DNA of 64,000 nucleotides from Oscheius sp. JU75 (taxonomy: Eukaryota > Nematoda > Chromadorea > Rhabditida > Rhabditidae), in the NCBI GenBank assembly GCA_037178855.1, contig JASJZC010000006.1, forward strand, positions 6,076,001 through 6,140,000. Reading direction: 5' to 3'. The notes beneath the pieces were generated by a model. It was not told the DNA's origin, made no database searches, and saw only the letters and a program-made list of their open reading frames with translations. Shown piece by piece: positions 34,390 through 45,100 of the stretch (within the stretch, counting starts at the first letter, position 1; each line of letters starts with the position of its first letter). Made by a program: the position numbers and the translations under genes.

Positions 34390-37300
34390 ATGAGAAATAG
34401 TCTTCAGCTGGGAGTGAATGAGATTCCCAGATGGAGTGACGCCATCCTCTTCGGGTTCCAGGTTTAACCCTTATTGAGAACAGAACCTGAACAGTGTTTA
34501 GCAAGCAATGATAAGTACGCCCGGCTTCCTTGTTTATCCTATTCTGGTATCAGAGGTGGTCTGTGCTGGCTCTGCTACTCTATCCCTCAGAGTTCAGTTG
34601 ATTGCGGCGACTTTTGTAGCCTGTGGACTGGCAACATTACTCCAAACGAAATTGGGTATAAGGTAACCTACTGAATGTATGTTCTGAAGAGCACTTCAGA
34701 CTTCCGATCCTACAAGGTCCATCCATTGCCTTCTTGCCGCCTCTCCTCGTTTACAAAAATCAACACTCGTGTGGGTTTGGAGAATCGGATCACGTGGATT
34801 CAGAGGAGTGGAGAGGACGACTCAATGAAGTACAGTAAATATAGTTTTAGTGTATATCCTTTCAATGGGGCTTGCCACTACCAAACAGCTGCTTGACTTT
34901 GACCAAAAGAGAATCAAGGCTCTAAGACCCATAGACCAAGAACCTTGAGTCCCTCCTAATAATAGGTATGACTATTCCCTAAAGAGTTTTGCGAACTGTT
35001 GATGTTCGTTTCTTGATGACTGAACCTAAAAACCAGACCTCGAACCAAAAGAGGAAGTCATCCCGTTTCGAAGAAGAATAACATTAGGTCGGGTGCCAAA
35101 GATGTCGGTGTAAAGTGACATCGCCCGCAACCAGAATGTTCCAACCACGCGATTTTTAAAGATTTTGATGAGAAAAAGAATAACGAATAAGTTTCAGATA
35201 GCCGGCAGTCTTATGGCAGCTTCTTGTGTATTTCTCCTTGTCGGGATTACAGGCTTGGCAGGAGTTTTTGCCAAATTAATTGGCCCTGTGACTATCACAC
35301 CTCTCATGTTGCTCTTGTCTATCTCAATAATGCCCACGATTGAGGAGAAGCTCAGTATTCATTGGATTTCCATAGTGTGGGTTAATGGTCAAGTTACTTA
35401 CAGACATTCTCAGAATGCTCCTCAGTGTCGGGCTTATGTCAATCTACCTAGAAGCTATTGTCATCAGGCTACCCTATTCAAATCGAAAAATCCGCCTCTT
35501 CGGACAGTTCCCCTATCTCTTAAGTATCACCTGGGTTTGGCTACTTTGTGCCTTCCTGACTGTGACTGACATTGAGCCCAAAGACAGTCCAATCCGAACG
35601 GACAGGAATCTGACAATCACTGATCCCAGTTGGTTCAATCTGCCTCATCCAGGTAAGAATTCAGTTGATTCGAAGAGAATAGTTGCTACACAGGAATGTT
35701 TGGAGTTCCTCGCTTCAACTCAGGTCTCTTTGTGGGTTACGTGGCATCCGCTCTGGCAGCAGTGGTCGAGAATCTGGGAAACTACAATCTGTTGGCCAGA
35801 GTCACCAGACAAAGACCTCCTCCCAAGGAAACTGTCAGTCGAGGCATCCTCGTTGAAGGTATGTCTCCAGAGATATGTTGAAACTTCTTCAGGACTCGGA
35901 AGTCTTCTCTCCTCGTCCATGGGTATCGGAACAGCTGTGACCACTGACTCTCAAAACATTGCTCTAATACATTTTACTAAGATATGACCCTTTATCCTGT
36001 CCCTTTAATTAATTTTCTAGGTTGCAAGTCGTCGAACAATGGAACTGGCTGGACTATTCCTCGTCTTTCTCGGCGTCTTTACTAAATGTGCCGCTTTGTT
36101 GGCCACAATTCCCGAAGCTCTAGTAGGTGGAATGTTGTGTATGGGAGTCGCCATGATTGCCGGAGTCTCAATCAGTAACCTGCAGTTGGTTGATCTCAGC
36201 AAGTCGAGGAATCTGTCCATTATTGGACTCTCGCTGATGATCGGGCTGATTGTGCCAAGACATGTGGATAAGAGCCCAATCAGCTTTGGGATAAACGGCC
36301 AACTGGACGACATCGCCAATATGCTGTTGAGCATCAAAATGCTGGTTGGAGGAATGGTAGCTGTCTTCCTCGACAATACTGTACCGGGTGAGTCCAGGCG
36401 TTTACTGGTCGACACCAGTGTCATTTACACTAGACATGATCTAAATTTGAACTTGGAAGTATTCCGACGCTTTTATTGCATAACGAAAATATATTATGTA
36501 TTAGGAACATTAGTTTGCCAAAAATGATACGAAATGGCACAGGTTGCATGAGAGCGATCACTGTAAGTTCAAGATAAATCAAGGGACCGCCATAAGACTT
36601 TAAAAGATCACTAAAAGTGGCAGGATTCGGAGAGCCATTAGAATCATCATTGTATGAAGAATAGTCCAGGGGAGAAATTGGTCAGGCGGATCAATATGTT
36701 CGAGGAAATCAGAGAGCGTTCAGATGGTGATGTACAGCTTGTGCCTTCTGTGATATTTGAAGATCACAAGACACATTCTGTCTGTTCAGCACAAAAATAA
36801 TATCTATTGTGATGTCGATCATAGACTGGGCATATTACGGATGAGCAGCGCTCTGATGGCGTTGGTAGATGTAGCATCCGTTGATGGTTCCTTCATGTTC
36901 ATTTTGGTCCTCCTTCGAAACTAGCTCAACGATAGAACCTTTGAAATTCCAACTGTCGCACCTCCGATGCTAAAAATGACTATTTGAACGGAGGGGCACC
37001 GTGAGTACTGCTGAGAAATGTGCTAGAACCTACTTGTACCTGGTAACAGTTCCTGTATCAGAAAGACGACGTACCGATAGATACTCAAACAAGTCCAAGC
37101 ATCCTCCAGACGATAAGAATCCAATCCAGCTACAACTTTGGGCTTCTATAACTCAGTTGGATCTTTCAAACGAAGCAGCTGTGCTAGAACCTACTTGCGA
37201 CTTCAGCAATATCAAAATCAAATTCGATCCTTTGAAGCCTATAAAGGAGCTCATATACGCCTTAGCGCAGTAGGATGGGCTAATGCTTTGGAGAAAACAT

Positions 37301-37799
37301 TCAATCCTCAACGAACAAAAACAGTACGAACGGTATGCTACTTTTACGAAGAGCAGTTGATGTCTGTCACTTTATTCATGTTAAGAGATAACCAAGAAAA
37401 GAGTTGACAAGTTGAGTCGAAAGAGACTCAAACAGTTCAAGTTGCAAAAAGGTCAGCAGATCTCCCCCATTTCACTAGTTGTCCAATTTAATCGGAGAAA
37501 AGACTCTCAACGCCGTCCACAACCTTCAAAGTACTTGTTTTGTCTCTGCCAATCGCTTAATCACAAACTACAAATGCTTTACAGGCGCGACACCAGCAGA
37601 ACGTGGAATACAGAAGGTCGAGAAGGACATTCTTGAAGATTTTGACGAGGATGCTTATGCCTTCAGAGGATCTTTGGGAAGGTTGGAAGAATTCTTGCCT
37701 TACCCTCTCACCCAGTTCAGATTCCTCCAAAGCTGTCCGCCTCTGCCCTTTCTTCCAAAAGAAGTTGTGGACGAGACGACAAGTAGGACATTCGTCTAG
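34390..37799 (+). CDS. SLC23 nucleobase/ascorbate transporter
   Basis: ATG at 34390 follows the acceptor-like TTTTCAGCCCAAAACA. Landmarks: FGFQ|QAMISTPGFLVYP with splice at the bar, LPILQGPSIAFLPPLL, GLAGVFAKLIGPVTITPLM, then the NAT signature DSQNIALIHFTKVASR, and TKCAALLATIPEALVGGMLC. About 12 transmembrane segments are expected. The last exon (37585-37799) encodes GATPAERGIQKVEKDILEDF and joins in phase to the exon ending near 36386 (LDNTVPG). That makes the last intron about 1.2 kb, exceptional for this genome. Family members import ascorbate or nucleobases with Na+ or H+; the substrate is not evident here. Confidence 0.88.
36388..37584 (+). other. Unusually long last intron of the SLC23 gene
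   Basis: About 1.2 kb where neighbouring introns are mostly under 100 nt. It contains no recognisable gene or terminal inverted repeat. An 18-bp string, TGTGCTAGAACCTACTTG, occurs twice, near 37019 and 37179. The intron may derive from an old insertion that has decayed. A short exon after TGGCAG near 36624 could create an alternative end, but the family-conserved continuation is in the 37585 exon. Confidence 0.55.
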
Positions 37800-38041
37800 A
37801 CCCCATGTGATCTCCCAATTCTGTGTTATTTTGATTCATGCACGTGCTTTAGCGAATGAAGACTCTTTCAGATTTTGTTTTGATCAATTCATGGAATGGG
37901 TATCTCGAAGAGGTCTTGTTTAGCGAAATGTGATTAGAAGGGAATCGTCTCAACAAACAAGCGTGTGATAAGACTACTCTTGCTCCAAGCCACTCTCTCC
38001 CGACCAACAACTGTTCTCATTGATCTTTCGACTCTTTTCTG

Positions 38042-39396
38042 ATGGCTAACGAGATAGTTGATGGAATAGTGCTCTGGTTCAATGTCTTCTACATTGCTAT
38101 CGTCGCCTTCTTCAAGGCCTTTCTGCCACAGGGAGTACTGCCGAGGAAGTCGGTCAAAGGTGGGTTGTCTGAGTTTCTTTGGGTACTAATGTATATAAAT
38201 CGCAACTCTTCAAAAGCTCGAGCCATCCAGTTACAATGTACCCTCCCTGACCTATCCGATGGCTTTGTCCCTAGACGTTCTCGACCCAAAACTGAATCCT
38301 TACAGGTCAAACAGTCCTCGTAACTGGTGCTGGAAGTGGTATTGGTCGTCTAACAGCCTACGAGTTTGCGAAGCTAGGAGCTACCGTAATCTTGTGGGAC
38401 GTCAACGGAAAGGGAAACAAGGAAACCAAGCTGAAGATTGAGAAATCTGGTGGCAAAGCGCATGCCTTCACTGTGGACCTGTCCAAGAGAGAAGAAATCT
38501 ACGAGACTGCTGACAAGGTCAAGAATGGGTTTGGCGAAGTCGACATTCTAGTCAACAATGCCGGAGTCGTGTCTGGTCAGTTTTGTGAATGATTCCAAAA
38601 ATAAGGGGCAGTGTAGGAAGAAACTTATTGGACTGTACTGACGAGCAGATCGAGAGAACAATGGCTGTAAACACGACTGCTCATCTCTGGACCGTCAGAG
38701 CATTTTTACCCGGTATGCTCCAGAAGAACAATGGCCACATTGTAACCATTGCTTCGATTGCCGGAAAGATCGGGGCGCCGCAGATGGTCAGTTTGGTTCA
38801 GTGTATTCGTAAATGTTCGTCCTCTTACGCTGTCTATATCAACATCCTGTACCCTTGTTACAATATCCAAGAGTTATGGGGTTACAGTAGCTGATTCTGT
38901 CACAAGAGAGAAACACTTTCATCCTCTTCATTATCCAATAGCTCCTTTCCAGGTGGACTACTGTACCTCCAAGTTTGGAGCTGTGGGCTTCCACGAATCC
39001 CTGACGCTCGAGCTGGAAACTCTTGGAGCTACTGGTGTTAAGACTACGGTCGTCTGTCCCTACTTCATCGACACCGGCATGTTCAACGGATTCAAGACTC
39101 TGTACTCATTAAGGCTTTTTACCAATCACTTCGACTCATTCAGAAATACGTCTCTGATCCCTCCTCTGACCCCTGACTACGTTGTGACCTGCATAATGGA
39201 AGCCGTCTTGACCAATGCTCAAGAGGTCGTCATTCCGAAGGCTTGCTACGTTATGGCTGCTGCTCCGACGTGAGTTTTATCTGATGTAAAGGCGAAACAA
39301 ATTTTTAGAATGCTTCCAGCGGCCGCCTTGCGTCTTATTGGTTCGGCTCTGGGTATTGGCGACTGCATGAGAGATTTCAAGGGTCGACAGAAGTAG
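38042..39396 (+). CDS. Short-chain dehydrogenase/reductase, SDR16C/retinol-dehydrogenase type
   Basis: Exons 38042-38159, 38306-38575, 38617-38786, 38953-39101, 39144-39269 and 39309-39396 give about 306 residues. An N-terminal membrane anchor ([21 protein letters not shown]) precedes the Rossmann fold: TGAGSGIG cofactor loop, [29 protein letters not shown], and the catalytic YxxxK in VDYCTSKFG. The C-terminal part has [16 protein letters not shown], then PLTPDYV, as in SDR16C enzymes (RDH10, HSD17B11/13-like; C. elegans dhs genes), which act on lipids or retinoids at ER or lipid droplets. The substrate is not identifiable. It follows SLC23 on the same strand by 243 bases, so an operon is possible. 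Confidence 0.9.
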
Positions 39397-39595
39397 GCTG
39401 TTAACGGATACGCCCGCTGATATAATGTTTTTTTAAGTAACTCATCAAACAGACATGAATTTATTAATACATAGCTAAAGGGAAAGAAAGTATATCTAGT
39501 GACAGTTAGGATTGGGAGTAAAAGAAATAAAGTGTATGTGAAATAACTAACCGAAAAGATCACCGGTAACATGGACTTACCCAGGGACAAAAAAT

Positions 39596-41254
39596 CATGA
39601 GGTACCGAAACGGATTTTCAAACGGATGGCTGGACGGGGCGATTCCGGAGGAAGAGGAGGGTCTTGTGATGAACCTGGCGTGTCCTCGTGGCGTTCCTTT
39701 TCTTTCTTGTGCTTCTTTTTCTTGTGCTTGTGACGCTTCGTCTAAAGTTGACAAGGAATAGTTAGCTTTATATGAAAAATAGTACCTTCGGACCGCCAAC
39801 AGTTGTTATAGACTCGGCAGATTGCGCTGTTCCGGCAGGCGACGGCTCTCCGCTCATACTCGCTCTCGCTATTTTGATCTTCAGCGGCGCCAATGTTCCG
39901 TACTGAACGATGAGAGCAATTAGAAGGTTTTACTACATGAAACTTACAGGCAGCTCGCTCGTCGACGGCTCCTGTTTGATTATCCTGTAGGTGTGTTCTG
40001 ACGTCGACGGTGTAGCGGGGGCTGGCGAAGGAAAAGGCTCGTGAATCGATTCCCTGATGAAATCAAACGCCTAAAAGTCATTTTTCTGTGATTTCAAGGA
40101 AGACTGAACCTTTTGAAGTTCCGTATCCAACTCGGCATGGAATGTGAAAGCGCTCCTCAAGATGGCCAGTTGGGCAACACGACGCGGTGACAGATCCCGC
40201 GTGTAGGTCTCGTTAAGAGACTCGTGATTTAATGCCGACAGTCTTGGAGTAGGCAGAGGCGGTGGAATGAAGGCTCGAGACGGAGGAGCAGCAGCCATTC
40301 CTGTGTGTATCGCTATCATTGGGGGACGATGATCTAAACATCATTTCGGCTCAATAAATTGCATAATAAACTCACTTTGAGCGAGAGCCGCTCCCGTGAT
40401 GATCAGTGGCGGGACAGGAGCGAGAAGACGACTCGTCGTAGACTGGCTGCTCGGCGGTGTGGACACATTCTCTCGCGGTCGTTTCCGTTTCTTGAACTGC
40501 GGTAAGATGTTGACGGAGGCTTGAGAAGATGGACGCGACTCCGTGAAATCCGCTTGAGAGGCACTCCGAGACAGCGAGACACGGGAGTCGGGACGAGATG
40601 GAGGAGCTATCGCCTTCGGCTTGAGTCGTTCGATTCCAAGCGATGTGGCCGAAAAGGAGCAGAAGTCCGGGAAGGTTTCACGTTGTCTGTAGATTTAATT
40701 GTAACAAAAAAAAGAAGGACGACAAACGGTTTCAACGTCTCCGTACTGCTGCTGGCCACTATCGTCTGATCCGGCACATAGATCGGAGGCGCCCAGGCTG
40801 GCAAATAGTCCGGTTGTTCCGTCGATGGCGCTATCTGTGCCACCTTCGCCAGCTTTTTCGGCTGTTTCGCGGGGAATTCAGGGATCTGAGAGTGATGCCT
40901 AGACTGAGCTCCACATGAGCATCAGACTCACCAATCGTGGTGATATCGGCCTGTTTTGGCGCATGTACTCGTTCACCTCGCTCAAATCAACCGACATCTT
41001 GTCATAGGCGAACTCGACGTCTGTTACCGCCACAGACGCTCTTCCAGCTAGAATTTTGTAATTATCAATTGGAAAAATATCAAACTACCGTGATCTGAGA
41101 TGAATCGGACCTTTTCACACATCTTGCTCACGTAACGAACAGCCAAATCCGAGAGCAGATCCATTGTCGTGTGTGTGCCGTGAGTGAAGCCCAATTGATT
41201 CATTAGACGAGCCGTTGCTACGTCTACCTGCAACATTTGACTAGACACTGTCAT
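39596..41254 (-). CDS. TAF3: TAF3-like TFIID subunit (histone-fold protein)
   Basis: The N-terminal Bromo_TP histone fold reads VDVATARLMNQLGFTHGTH, then LLSDLAVRYVSKMCEKV, VTDVEFAYDKMSVDLSEVNE and YMRQNRPISPRL. It is followed by IPEFPAK and EQPDYLPAWAPP, matching the IPxFP and IPDYLPP region after the TAF3 histone fold. The remainder is low-complexity, and the C-terminus is a Lys/His-rich run (TKRHKHKKKKHKKEKERHED) followed by a Pro-rich end and RLKIRFGTS. Vertebrate TAF3 ends in an H3K4me3-binding PHD finger, but none is visible before the stop here. TAF8 is the main alternative, because it shares the fold and lacks a PHD. Central exon limits were not all resolved. Confidence 0.75.
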
Positions 41255-42131
41255 TTCACACCGTTTTCATCTATAATGCTCATCTAACTACAAAACGATG
41301 GAGAGGATTGCTGCGTCTAGGGACACGACGTCAAAATGGAAGTATATCCTAGAGGCTCAAGATCTAAACATCGTTTGTAAACCTTTTCATGGTTTTCGAC
41401 TCGTTTCCCTCCATTTACTGCATAAAATATGACGGTTGCTATTTTTTTTCGAGAAAAACAAAACAATTTCAAGCTACTTCTAAGATAGAAAACGGAACTT
41501 GGGCCAAAACTAACCTCATTTCTTGCGACATGCTCCGCAGCGTTGCCACGGGTCGCATTTCTGGAGTTCATCGCCTAAGGAGCCAGTTTTTCGGCTCTAA
41601 AACTCTATTGTTGCAAGTGGCATAAGAAACAAGAGGTAGATTAATGAGAGAACATCGTTGAAAAAACAGAAAACAGTATAAAATCTCTTTATAACTCTGT
41701 ATACATGTTATCACAGCTTCTTATAGTACAGGCAGCGAAAGACAAAATGTAATCCCAATGCAAAGCAGGAAAATATTACACGTCACGGGTTTTGAGGGCT
41801 GTGACGAATAAATAAAATGCGTTTTTGATTATGGAGTCTGGGCAGGGTCTTTTTGACCTCGTTAACACAAAATTATGCAGAAAATTTCAAGACGTCAACG
41901 GGAACGAATCACTTTTTAGCAGAGCTTTTCAGTTTAAAACATTTGAATACACATCTGAACCCGCACATATATTTCAAATTTACGTTACAGCGTGATTCAG
42001 GCGGGAAAAACTATTTTTCTATGCGGATTTCTGTTGATTGTCTTTTTTTTGGTGTTTTTTTAGCTGTGGAAATCGATAGAACAAGCAAGAAATACTTAAT
42101 TGTTCCCCGTGAGCAAAGCTGACCAGTTACT

Positions 42132-45100
42132 CTAATGGACTTTGGTGTAGACACTAAAACTGATGCTGGAGACGAAAACTTCGTCGCTGAAGAGTGCATC
42201 CGAGGCATTACGACTGACAATAATTGGCCGGATCTTGTGGATGCCCTCGGCGCGAAAGAAGAAACGGAAATGAATCTCAGTCGAGGGGCCGGAAGGCTCA
42301 CCGCCGTTTGTTGGCTGGAAATTATTCAAGTCAATTATATCAATTATGACCAGCAACAGGGATGGGCGGATTCGAACCAATTCGGGTTCAGACACGTCTG
42401 AGTCCTTAAAAAATGTTCGGATACCGGATTCGAATGCATCCGAAACTTTAAGACAGAAATTCTTGATAAATTGACTGTTTTTAGGCAAAACAGATTTTGC
42501 AACAAAATTTTGTATCCGGAAATTCGAAGCAAAAAGTTGGATTCGGATAGTCATTTCTCCAGAAATTTGGATTCGGATACCGAGAGAGCTCGGATATCCA
42601 ATCCGCCCTTCCTTGACCAGCAGCCTGTCTTCTTCTGTATCTATAGAACTTACGTTTTTGGGCAAGACGAACGGAACTTTTTTCTGGGAGACGAAACAAA
42701 GTGAATCGCTCCGGTCAACCATTTCAAACTGCTGTGAGATTTCCTGGTAGCAGTCCAGTGACATTACACCCTCAAAGTCATCTACAAATGACTACTTTTA
42801 TTGGCCTTAAGAGCGAAACCCACAATCCAAGGAAGAGATGACCTTGAAGTTGACACAGACGATGTCTTTGATCGGAACAGCAATGTCATCCTCGCTGATG
42901 TAGGGGCTCGAATTGACTCGAATATCTAGCGAGATGGCCGGCAGAACGAGCTGTTTGAGCAGCGAGACCGAGGATAATAGGGCCCCCACAGGCACCAATC
43001 CATCCAGCTGAAACTGGCAATTTGGGGCAGAAGAGGAGAGAATGGTTACGAATACTAATATAGTGAGATGCCTCGTGATTCTGTCAACTGAAACTGACCT
43101 CCATGGTCGGGATGGACCATCGAATATCCAGATGTTTCGAAACGTGTCGTTCCAGTGTTCTCCTCAACTTTTCCACTTCCAATCGTTGCATAACATGGCT
43201 GTCTTTCTGTGTGGCTGTGTAGAATGCTCTTCCTGCTACATCAGAACAGCAGGGAGAATGCAGTGGGACTCTGAATGACTTTTTATCCACAAAAAATCAA
43301 ATCAAACCGGCAGGTCTCTTTGGGAAGAACGTTCATGCGTCTGTTTGAGCTATAAACCAGTTCAGCGTCGTGTTCTGTACTGTTTGTGACATCCACGACG
43401 ATGTAGCGACTGAACGGTCCGTCTCCTTGAAGAACGTGCCATGCAGAAACGGTCAGAGCTGGCACGATACAGACCGCCAGAGACATTTTCCCTATCCTTT
43501 CGTAGCGTTCTCCCTCATCCCCGTTCACGTCGGATTCGTAATGGACAGCAAACTGACAGGTCAACAGTCTGCCAGTGTAGGGTATCAGATCATGAGCTCC
43601 TTCCGCATCTTCTACTGCTGTTGATGCCAGTGGAAGAGCTGTCTCGACGAGTTTCTCTTCTCCACTCTCGTCGTCAGCCGTGGCTGTTGGATCTATCCCG
43701 AATATCTTGAATCGAATCTCTTTTCGTTCTCCAGGTTCGAGTGAAAAACTCTCGGGAGAATCGTCCATTAGTTCGATCAACGACGGACCTCCGGAGACTT
43801 TTGGTTGCCAGACCTGTAGACGGGCTTTCCGCACGGCCAATTCGGACTCGTTCTTCACAATCAGTCGATGTTCGAAACTGAAAGAGAATGGTGTTCTCTG
43901 GTCTGCAACTGTCCAATCTGTTTTCGCTTTGTGTTCTACTGTTACCTGACGTTCTATACCTGGTAATCATTTCAAAAGGTTCACCACAGTCGAAACGATA
44001 TATCTGAATCTCACAGGTACTATTTCACTGTCGACAGAAATTACTCACAGAAATCTTGGAAGCCTCGCCACTTCTTTGCACAACAGCTCTATTAGCTAAG
44101 CAGATAGATAGCTAGCCCACTCACACGAGCAATGATTTGCAATCAGACAAGAAAACAGATTCATGTACATAGCGCTTTATGAATCTTAGCTAAAATATTA
44201 AAAAGGGGCATGAGTCACACGTTCTAGGCAGCCATCAGACAATCGGCAATTATCTGGAAATGCACCGATACCAACTTTTAAAAGTTGTTTGGAAGAAAAC
44301 GAACGAAAAACGCACATTTGTCCCGAATAGACGGTAGTTTCCGAGCTTGTCTCCTGCTGATCGTCTTCGAAAGGCGCTCTCGGCAGCGAGGATTCTAACT
44401 TCAGCACAGCTTGCGCTGGTAGCACACTAACCTGAAAATAATTTTTATTGTTTTGTTACAAACAAGTTGCAATTTTTAATTGCTTTTCCAGAAAGCACAA
44501 ACTTGTTCCATCTACTACAAGATAGCTGACATGTAAATTCTTTTCAAAGAATGAATAAAGTAGAAATTCTAGGACGACGAAAAAGGACAAGGAATTCGAG
44601 AACATCGACGCGATGACAGACAAAGTGAGACAGATGATACGACGAGAAGCGAAAAAGGGCTCGGATCGAGTTCTGACGATCGAAATAGAGTGGCAGCAGC
44701 CGAAGAATGCCTCCAAGAGACCGCAGCAGTCGTTTCTCGAGATGAATAAGAAGAGTACTCGTTACGGGAACGCCTCTCTTGTCAAGGCCATGAACAAGAG
44801 TCTGATCACGCCCTCGTACGAGCTGATTTCGCTTGAGCCCGAGAACGGACAGCTGGAAAAGAGGACAAGCAGACAGATCCCGACCGGAGAACTCTACGCC
44901 GTCAAGACGCTTAAACCGTAGGAAATAAAGAGGTCTTACCGTGAGTGGTCCTCCTGTTGCCGATTCCAGCTTACAGACGTTCTTGAGTTCGAGAACTTCG
45001 CAAGAGAAGCCGGTAATTTTAAGCAGTCCAGGGGTTCTCAACTCGTATGTTTATTGTATAAGACTAGAAACTGGAACCTTGGGACACCAATAAGGTTGAT

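Noticed and set aside
41317-41571. Minus-strand frame upstream of the TAF3-like gene
   Set aside because: It starts with a plausible ATG and donor, but I could not join it to anything in phase with a recognisable product.
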